Shown here in pieces: positions 6,895 to 12,424 of a stretch of DNA of 12,424 bases. Each line of letters begins with the position of its first letter. The stretch's first letter is position 1. The position numbers were made by a program, and so were the translations under genes. Under the pieces are notes generated by a model. That model was not told where the DNA came from. It made no database searches and was given only the letters and a program-made list of their open reading frames with translations. The DNA is from Stephanodiscus triporus (lineage: Eukaryota; Bacillariophyta; Thalassiosirophyceae; Thalassiosirales; Thalassiosiraceae): assembly GCA_036939755.1 (NCBI GenBank), contig JALLAZ010000734.1, positions 1 to 12,424 on the forward strand. Reading direction: 5' to 3'.

Positions 6895-7184
6895 CGCGGC
6901 ATCTCCCGAATTCGAGAATGATCGAATATGAGAATTGTCATCCCATTCCGGAAAGATGAGCTATCTATGTATCCGTGGGATGACTCGTGCAATCCCTCCC
7001 AAATTCGAGTCGGTATCCCCGGCCGAAGGTTCGACTGTATCTGGAAGTACGGCGGCGACGTGTATTCCTATCGAAGTTCTTACCGTGGTCATACCAGCGA
7101 ACGAAGTGCGAGGCGAGTTTGCCATCGACTGTCGAAGTCTTCGACGTTCCGAAACGTAAATGTTGGGCACTTCTACCTCCGTAA
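6895..7184 (+). other. Unresolved stretch between candidate exons
   Basis: Between 6928 and 7184 all three plus frames are largely open: 6928-7251 (107 codons), 6935-7159 and 6987-7184. One minus frame (7209-6961) is open as well. None is clearly coding and the splice signals are weak. The stretch is either a poorly recognised exon-intron block or a gene broken by frameshifts. Confidence 0.4.
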
Positions 7185-7400
7185 GGATATTATTTATCTT
7201 CTCGAGCATCCGGGTACGACCGTCAAACGCCAGATGAAGCAGCTGATATAGCGCATTACATGAGGGGAGGATCTCAGCCCAACCCTGCCAAGTATGCGTG
7301 GCCGGATGTTAGGGAGGATGTCGTTGACGAGTGCGAAAGGAACGCGAATTTCATGGATAGGTTGATGAAGAAGAAGACTGCCAAGGAATGGTGGAAGTAG
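7185..7400 (+). CDS. Candidate terminal exon of a hypothetical protein
   Basis: The frame is open from 7185 and ends at TAG 7398-7400. It encodes SGYDRQTPDEAADIAHYMRG and later WPDVREDVVDECERNANFMD, closing MKKKTAKEWWK. Its mixed charged and aromatic content looks far more like real protein than neighbouring frames. An internal ATG at 7260 would give 46 aa alone. An acceptor at CTTCTCGAG (ending 7206) would suit an exon, but no partner donor was convincing, so linkage to 6664-6894 is inference. No family is recognised. Confidence 0.35.
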   Translation, partial: GYYLSSRASGYDRQTPDEAADIAHYMRGGSQPNPAKYAWPDVREDVVDECERNANFMDRLMKKKTAKEWWK

Positions 7401-7780
7401 AGTGCCCCGCACCTTATCCTGGACGTTGTTTGCTCAATTCTACTAATGTACTCCAAAGAAGATAGAGTTTAAGTAGGGATAAAGATAAGAAAGGATATCT
7501 ACCCCCCCCCCCCCTCAAAGCAACTTGAGTATTTAATCAACTTGCCAAAAGGGGTCGACTATATGTTCTCAATCTGAAATTGTATGTTTCTTGATTTTGG
7601 GATGGTGTCCTGATTTTCTGGTATGTTCAGCTACGCGCTCTTGCGTAGCTAAGGACCCCGTGTAGGATTTCATATAATAGTTTTTGATGCGTCTCAGATT
7701 CGCCGGTATAGATTCTACAGGTTCCTGAATACCTGGGAGTAAGGGGGGATCTCTTTTTTTTTCGCCAAGTTTTTTTAGAA
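7401..7780. other. Non-coding stretch with poly-C tract and small hairpin
   Basis: It holds a run of 13 C at 7502-7514, a perfect 8-bp hairpin agctacgc/gcgtagct at 7629-7636 and 7643-7650, and an (A/T)-rich end with T runs. A minus frame (7856..7569, 95 codons) reads NYYMKSYTGSLATQERVAEH in part, but it runs into the repeat cluster and has no recognised family. I treat it as non-coding or a transposon fragment. Confidence 0.45.
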
Positions 7781-7803
7781 ATTCGTACCAACATACGAAT
7801 TCG

Positions 7804-7919
7804 TACCTACCAATTGGTATGATACGAATTGGTAGGTACAAATTGGTACCTACCAATTCATATTAACATACGAATTGGTACCTACCAATTCGTATCATAC
7901 CAATTGGTACCTACCAATT
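7804..7919. repeat. Cluster of five inverted/direct 12-mers TACCTACCAATT
   Basis: The 12-mer occurs at 7804-7815, 7847-7858, 7879-7890 and 7908-7919, and as its reverse complement at 7827-7838. Most copies are joined to AATTGGTA to make the near-palindrome around GGTACC. The segment near 7808-7839 is the reverse complement of about 32 bases near 7879-7910, so the region can fold into a long hairpin. Confidence 0.85.
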
Positions 7920-7955
7920 CGTAACTGTACATTTGACCTCTATTGGCAACCCCTT

Positions 7956-8110
7956 AATTGAGGGAGCTTATTTCTCAGCTTTTAGGAGGGCCACGACCAA
8001 ACTTAATAGTTTGTCACCCCCCATTGAATTTGAGTCAAGGGTGGTATAAACTATCACTGGTGCCGACCCCATGGGAAGGGGCCAAGACCAAGAAATAAGC
8101 TCCCTCAATT
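7956..8110. mobile_element. MITE-like element, 155 bp, perfect 20-bp TIRs
   Basis: The left end aattgagggagcttatttct (7956-7975) is the exact reverse complement of agaaataagctccctcaatt (8091-8110). The 115-nt interior has no ORF of note. If the outer AATT on each side is the target duplication, the repeats are the 16 bases beginning GAGGGAGC. AATT is its own complement, so the two readings cannot be told apart here. The superfamily is unknown. Confidence 0.75.
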
Positions 8111-8272
8111 CATGAGTTGGGTTTTGAGAGAGTTGTGATAATTTAATATTTTTTTCTAACAAATTGAATGAAAGTGTGTAAAATACACCAACCTTGTTCT
8201 ACTTCTACCAATCATATCTTGCCCCAAGTGGGACTTCCTAAATTTTTGCCCTGCTTTATGCCCAATATCTGA
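8111..8272. other. AT-rich spacer before the transposase remnant
   Basis: No gene was supported. The sequence may hold decayed upstream transposase sequence, since the frame of the following remnant is interrupted by a stop at 8270-8272 and no clear DDE residues were found before it. Confidence 0.4.
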
Positions 8273-9343
8273 GTGGGGTTTAGGTCGGAATTCACCGATC
8301 GCAACTATGGGCCTTTCAAAGGCCAATTCTGAGCTAATCCCGGAGAGATTGTTGATGCACGGATTGCTGCGAAGAAGAGCGTTTCGTTGCAGTTGCAGCC
8401 ATGGCTGGTTGGGCTGATCGTGTTTGGCGGATCGGACGAGGAGACTGGATTGGAAATAAAAAAATGTGCCTTCTCAGCAGGCTTTTCAAAGGAGGCATGC
8501 TTGAGCGCGTGGGAGAAGGTTGGCGCAGCTCCCTGCATGCAAAAGTGCTTCTCGGATCCAAAGGTTAGCAAGTCACTTGGCGACGGGGATGACGAATACT
8601 ACAATTCGATCCAGGTCGCCAATGACCATGCAGTGCACGCCCTTAACGAAATGGGTTATGCTGGTCATTTGCTTGCGGCCAGAATAGAGGACGACCGGGA
8701 AAAGGCCGTGCCGCTCACTCAGCCGCAATCGAAAGAGCGAATTGAGGTCATGAAGAGAGCTACAACCCACTCGAAAAAGTTCCTTGCGACCAAAGGTGAG
8801 CATGTCATGACAGATGACTTCTTTGTTTCGGCACAGTCGAACATCAATGAGTTCGACATAGACCGGCTCATGAAGGAAAAGAAGAAGCGGCTAAAGGCGA
8901 TGGAGGTGGATGCGGAGGCGCGAGCTGTGTTGGTGAAGAGGAGCTTTGCGATTCAAACTCTCGCATTCGACTCCTTGAACAGGACTGAGCTGGATTGTTT
9001 GCTTCGTTGGCATGGGGTGGTACCCGGGGCAAAGATGCACAAGGAGACAAAGGTCTCGAAATTGAAACGCATCTTCGAATCGAATCCTGAACCGCCGCCG
9101 AGGGACTTGTGGACAGCAGAGAACGAAGAACATCTGCAGAGTTTGAAGGAGATGGAGATATCCTTGGAGGATACTGCTGTCGGGAGGAAGAAGATTGTAC
9201 TGGAGCAGCAGCTAAATGCTGCAACGTTGAACATGTCACCGACGAAGTGGAACGAGTTATTGGAGATTCGAAAGCAAAAATGGGGCGAGGAGGAGGTTGT
9301 CGGGGCCACTGATGATGTTATTGGGGGCGCCGAGGGAGTCTAG
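8273..9343 (+). pseudogene. C-terminal half of a probable DDE transposase, truncated and interrupted
   Basis: One frame reads TDRNYGPFKGQF, a TGA at 8330-8332, then ANPGEIVDARIAAKKSVSLQ and on without interruption to the stop at 9341-9343. DRNYGPFK fits the last acidic residue region of DDE_1/pogo-like transposases (compare D-x-x-x-F-x-P-x-K). The following LVGLIVFGG and FSKEACLSAWEKVGAAP fit the post-catalytic helical part where such proteins have an 'aaF...G..P' segment. The family call is from remembered motifs and is uncertain. The 3' portion (8333-9343, about 336 codons) has no ATG until well inside, so nothing starts it naturally; the frame from 8387 begins only with TTG. Its C-terminal third is Lys/Glu-rich and probably coiled, with TELDCLLRWHGVV in between. 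An AATAAA occurs at 9352-9357. It could also be the last exon of a spliced gene with TGA 8330 lying in an intron. Confidence 0.5.
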
Positions 9344-9761
9344 AGTAAAATAATAAAATCTAACAAAATACATGGCCTGTGGTGTATCGTATGCTGTGTC
9401 TAAATATGTAGGAGTCGGGCCAAACCAAGCGCATCGAACATCGCCCATACCCCATGGAGGACGTCGGTGCACTTGGTTTCATTGAGTGTTCCGTTACCTA
9501 GCCGGTAGGAGTGATTTCCGACGGCTACCATGGTTGCTTGGAAATTGCCCTCCCGAATCTGTCTGCGCGGGAAACCCAAAAAATACCAATTCGGCGAGTA
9601 TGGCCTTAGGGCGTATCTAGGTAAATATAACGTAAATATCGCTTAAATGAGTTTTTCGTTTCTAACAGCCAAATTAGGGCATAAACTCGTATCTCTTCCT
9701 CCCCTCCGGCTTACTCTTCCTCCTCTTCAATTTCTACTACGATAATATTATATCTACTACC
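9344..9761. other. Intergenic region upstream of the lumen protein gene
   Basis: 418 bases without a supported gene. It begins with an AATAAA (9352-9357) that could serve the transposase remnant and ends in a pyrimidine-rich stretch (about 9695-9740) just before the ATG at 9762, likely the leader and promoter of that gene. No repeat above chance was found. Confidence 0.5.
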
Positions 9762-11150
9762 ATGATGAGATGCCGCTGGATCCTACCAGTGGTCTCTGCA
9801 GCAGTAGTATGCTTTGCGAGCGCATTTTCATTCACTCCGCCTCCTCTCAAGCAATGCGTCCGTCAAGACCAGCTGCTGGTGGATGATGGCGACGGCGCTG
9901 CCGAAGACGAGGACAAAGCACATGTCAGAAGCAGGAGGGGATTCTTTTCGAAAGTTGCCGCCACCGCTCCAATTCTCCTCGCTGCAACTCAGGCATCTGC
10001 AGTTACCAACGAACCCACGCGTATTGAGCTTAAGGTGAACACTGAATATTTGATTCGAGTTCTCGAGTATTTTGACGGTGATATGCGCAAGGTGCTGGGT
10101 GTGCTCGTACGCAGTCCCGAGACGACCGTTGAAATTGAGCCCCCCGCCAAAGGCGAGAAGGGTCTTCCGAGTCCCAAGGATGCCATATTGCGGGCTTTGT
10201 ACTCGTACGAATCTCCAGATGAATATATTACTCAGGCTAGTTGGGTCAAGGTAGACGAACCAAACATGGGTTGGGTTGAGTTCTTAACAAAAGAGCGCTA
10301 CAGAATTTTTCTCCCTTCCATAACTAGTGATGGTGACGACGAGAACGGCATACTCGACGTGACAATTGTACCAACAAATATCAGCCTCTCCAATTTGGAA
10401 GTAGGTGGAGGGTTGGTCGTGCTGTCCTATCCGGTCGCTTACGGATACTATAAATATGAATCTTGGTGGGAGGAGCAGGAGATGAAGGCGCGAAAAGCGA
10501 AAATTGCGGCGAAGAATGCAGCCAAGGCTGGTGCAGCGAAAAAATCCAAGGGAACTCCAAATAAGGAGAATATGGTGGTTAAGTCCGAGGAGGGCAAGAA
10601 ACCACCCGCTCTGAAAGGGCAAGCGATGAAGATAAATGGACAGGGCGAGAAGGCATTGCCAACAAAGAAAGCAACAACAGCCAATCCAAAGAAAGATGAT
10701 GCCTTGGTAACAATCAAATCAATTGAGGATCAAGTTGCTGCAGAGATGCTTGACTCGCAGAGGGCAAATATCGTTGCTGCTTTTGAACAGGATAAGCAAG
10801 AGTTAGAAAGGCAGGATCAAGTTGCTGCGGAGATGCTTGACTCGCAGAGGGCAAATATCGCTGCTGCCACTGTGCAGGCGGAGCAACAGTTAGAAATGCA
10901 GGTGGTGCTGCAATCAAATGAGGTAGAAGAATTGGCCGCCACCATAGAACAACAATGGTCGCAGTCAGGAATTGAGCCTGAAGGAGACGTCAACGAAATG
11001 GAGCAACTCATTGCTGCTGCAGCCCAGCTTTCGAGATCGACAAGATCTGCTCCTGGTGGTGGATACCTCGACAATCTATCCGAAAAGTCTCAGATTGACA
11101 CAGCCAACCCTACACGCGGGCCATCAACCAATTATCTTGATTCCTTGTAG
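9762..11150 (+). CDS. Predicted plastid/thylakoid-lumen-targeted protein with internal duplication
   Basis: The 462-aa frame starts with a signal peptide ending in ASAF (19-22), the plastid-import motif of diatoms, then an acidic spacer. SRRGFF (57-62) follows, with a hydrophobic run ending in ASA (78-80): a twin-arginine lumen transfer signal. The mature protein would start near Val81. Residues 85-235 form the compact part, with YLIRVLEYFDGDMRKVLGVL (96-115) and a GGGLVVLSYPVAYGYY segment (215-230) that could span or touch the membrane. From about 240 onward it is Lys/Ala/Gln-rich and low-complexity: a basic KAKIAAKNAAKAGAAKK stretch, then two copies of a helix around VAAEMLDSQRANI (from 323 and 352). 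The C-terminus has YLDNL/YLDSL twice. No enzyme family is recognised. The first two codons are both Met; the first is used. Similar architectures occur in diatom lumen proteins of unknown role; function is not inferred further. Confidence 0.75.
   Translation: MMRCRWILPVVSAAVVCFASAFSFTPPPLKQCVRQDQLLVDDGDGAAEDEDKAHVRSRRGFFSKVAATAPILLAATQASAVTNEPTRIELKVNTEYLIRVLEYFDGDMRKVLGVLVRSPETTVEIEPPAKGEKGLPSPKDAILRALYSYESPDEYITQASWVKVDEPNMGWVEFLTKERYRIFLPSITSDGDDENGILDVTIVPTNISLSNLEVGGGLVVLSYPVAYGYYKYESWWEEQEMKARKAKIAAKNAAKAGAAKKSKGTPNKENMVVKSEEGKKPPALKGQAMKINGQGEKALPTKKATTANPKKDDALVTIKSIEDQVAAEMLDSQRANIVAAFEQDKQELERQDQVAAEMLDSQRANIAAATVQAEQQLEMQVVLQSNEVEELAATIEQQWSQSGIEPEGDVNEMEQLIAAAAQLSRSTRSAPGGGYLDNLSEKSQIDTANPTRGPSTNYLDSL
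10728..10866 (+). repeat. Tandem 87-bp duplication inside the lumen protein gene
   Basis: About 52 bases beginning gatcaagttgctgc recur with the same phase at 10728-10779 and 10815-10866, a period of 87 nt or 29 codons. The copies differ at only a few bases, mostly silent, so the duplication is recent. It doubles a helical segment. Confidence 0.9.
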
Positions 11151-11640
11151 AAATAGTTAGTTCAAGAGAGGTATTGCTTCAACTGAGTTACGGGTCAGTC
11201 ACCGTGTAGTGAGTAAAGTAGGCCAATGATGACGAAATGTGAATGAAAACTATGGTATTTTGATACAGTAGAAAATGGTGTTTCATCCAATCAAACTGGG
11301 TCTGTCAAGTCATTGAAGTCAAAACTTATGTCTATGTTGTTACATATCCTTCTTAATATAGCGAAATCAACAGGCCTTGATAGGGCCTTCTGTCTATCCC
11401 CAAAAGTCCCATTTTCATGAGCAAGTGGTGCGGGCGTTACCTGCTACTACATGTGCAGCACACCTGACCATGGCTAGAGTCAACGTCCTTGACTCTTCTG
11501 TCGGGCAATGTGTGTAATTCTTGATCAAATAACACAGATGATGTTTCTCCGTCTGTCCTTGATCCGCTAGTTGTAGCTTAAAGATACTTTAAGCTCACTT
11601 CACCACCAGCAGGTCTGAGCCCGCATGGGTGAACCATGGA
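11151..11640. other. Intergenic region, no gene seen
   Basis: About 490 bases with short ORFs only. Position 11151 onward should be the 3' untranslated region of the lumen protein gene. An inverted pair gtcaacgtccttgac (11480-11494) is noted. No terminator or RNA gene was recognised. Confidence 0.5.
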
Positions 11641-12340
11641 TATGCCACCCCCTATTGTCCCTGCTTCCTTCCTCTCATGGTCCCGCCGCCGACTGATGCC
11701 TCTGTTCTGGGCACGGTTTTCATGGCCGCATCTCTTTCTCCTTCGGCCTCAGGCCTGCCTTTGGTTGGTGCCCCGGCGTGAACTCCTTTGGCCAGTTTGT
11801 CCGTGGGGGCATCTTCATTGGCCCGGGGGCAGGGGGTCTCCTTGCTGCCTCTGCTTGGCCTTCTGTGCCTCCCAGGGACTCCTCCATGAGGGGGCCTTCT
11901 GTTCTGGGGGTCCTCCTCTTTCAAGTTACGGGTGTCCCGTGGATCCCTGTGGCTCTTCTCCGCCACATCAATCTCCACCTTCCTGTTCATGGGGGTTCAG
12001 TGCCGGCCTCATTGACACCCATCCGCAACCCATACATGGGCTCCTCCCGCATGCTCGTTTTGGATCCTGAGGGGTTTCGTGGGAGGTTTCATGCACACCC
12101 CCCCCATGGCTCCTTCGGTCTCAAACCCTGCGTCGGCTCACCTGCCTCTGTCCCCTCCCTCAAGTTGCAGCTCGCTCCCATCTTTGGTCTCATTTGGGGG
12201 GCATCGATCTAGTTCTTTGTCTGGTGGCTATCACGGTGTGTGTTTGTCTTCTTCTTTGGTTGGTGGCTATCACAGTGGGCATTCGTCCTTGTCTTCCTTG
12301 GGCAGGGCCACACTTCTCCTTTTCCCTTGTTGGGACATCC
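11640..12340. other. Strongly A-poor, pyrimidine/G-rich region without a convincing gene
   Basis: Lines here contain only about 3-5 A per 60 bases on the plus strand. Plus frames at 11636-12070, 11778-12212 and 12079-12399 and a minus frame 11990-11652 are open largely because TAA, TAG and TGA are rare in such sequence. The plus-strand translations are Pro/Leu/Ser/Gly-rich and the minus one Arg/Pro/Glu-rich. A gag-type retroelement leader (ATGGATATGCC at 11636) is possible but unsupported. The 13-mer tggtggctatcac recurs near 12223 and 12261. Confidence 0.5.
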
Positions 12341-12386
12341 TGTGTGGACTGGTTCTCATCCTAGCTGGACTAGGTTGTGCATTCCC

Positions 12387-12411
12387 CAGTAATTACTGAG
12401 TAATTACTCAG
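12387..12411. repeat. Overlapping palindromes cagtaattactg and ctgagtaattactcag
   Basis: A 12-bp perfect palindrome (12387-12398) overlaps a 16-bp perfect palindrome (12396-12411). Both contain agtaattact. They lie at the right edge, so their context is cut off. They may be a protein-binding site or the end of a repeat. Confidence 0.75.
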
Positions 12412-12424
12412 TATTCCCTTTTAC

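Noticed and set aside
7804..7919. CRISPR-like array
   Set aside because: Spacers are irregular, units are inverted and palindromic, and the context is eukaryotic.
11605..11640. tRNA or LTR primer-binding site near GGTCTGAGCCCGCATGGGTG
   Set aside because: No cloverleaf, no TGG-type primer-binding start next to a recognisable LTR end, and no paired LTR in the window.

Overview
The window reads as nuclear DNA of a photosynthetic stramenopile, most likely a diatom. Two proteins begin with bipartite plastid-targeting leaders: a signal peptide followed by an ASAF/CAAF-type cleavage motif, the hallmark of complex red-lineage plastids. One gene has two short GT-AG introns of 104 and 137 nt, the size usual in diatoms. 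Reverse transcriptase, transposase-like and MITE-like sequences fill the space between genes. The assignment is inferred from the sequence alone.

Positions 1 to about 3600 are a retroelement on the minus strand, cut by the window's left edge. A 480-aa gag-like ORF1 (3390..1948) is followed 11 nt later by a reverse transcriptase frame (start 1936) that stays open to position 1, about 645 codons. Its RT motifs and thumb (FDAVAMYTNID, GMSPAPTITN, FIDDG, SCHPPG) point to a Penelope-like element. ORF1 carries an in-frame A AAA AAA heptamer that would shift ribosomes by -1 into the RT frame. Its 5' end holds a cluster of GGA-loop hairpins.

Positions 3600-6900 are GC-rich and gene-bearing: a J-domain protein (+, ending 4756), then a convergent three-exon gene (-, 6421..4912) for a plastid-targeted atypical SDR / NmrA-like NAD(P)-binding protein, whose small middle exon is recovered here. 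A divergent gene or gene relic begins at 6664 (+). Its end appears to lie at 7400, but the region between cannot be resolved into one frame.

Positions 7400-9350 are AT-richer repeat territory: a cluster of inverted 12-mers, a 155-bp MITE-like element with perfect 20-bp terminal inverted repeats, and the decayed C-terminal half of a probable DDE transposase.

Positions 9762-11150 encode a 462-aa protein with an ASAF plastid leader followed by a twin-arginine, lumen-type transit signal and an internal 29-residue duplication. The right end (11640-12340) is strikingly poor in A on the plus strand, with no convincing gene, and finishes in nested AT-rich palindromes.

No RNA gene, CRISPR array or bacterial-type operon was found. 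The genes shown do not form one pathway. The two plastid-targeted proteins share only a destination.
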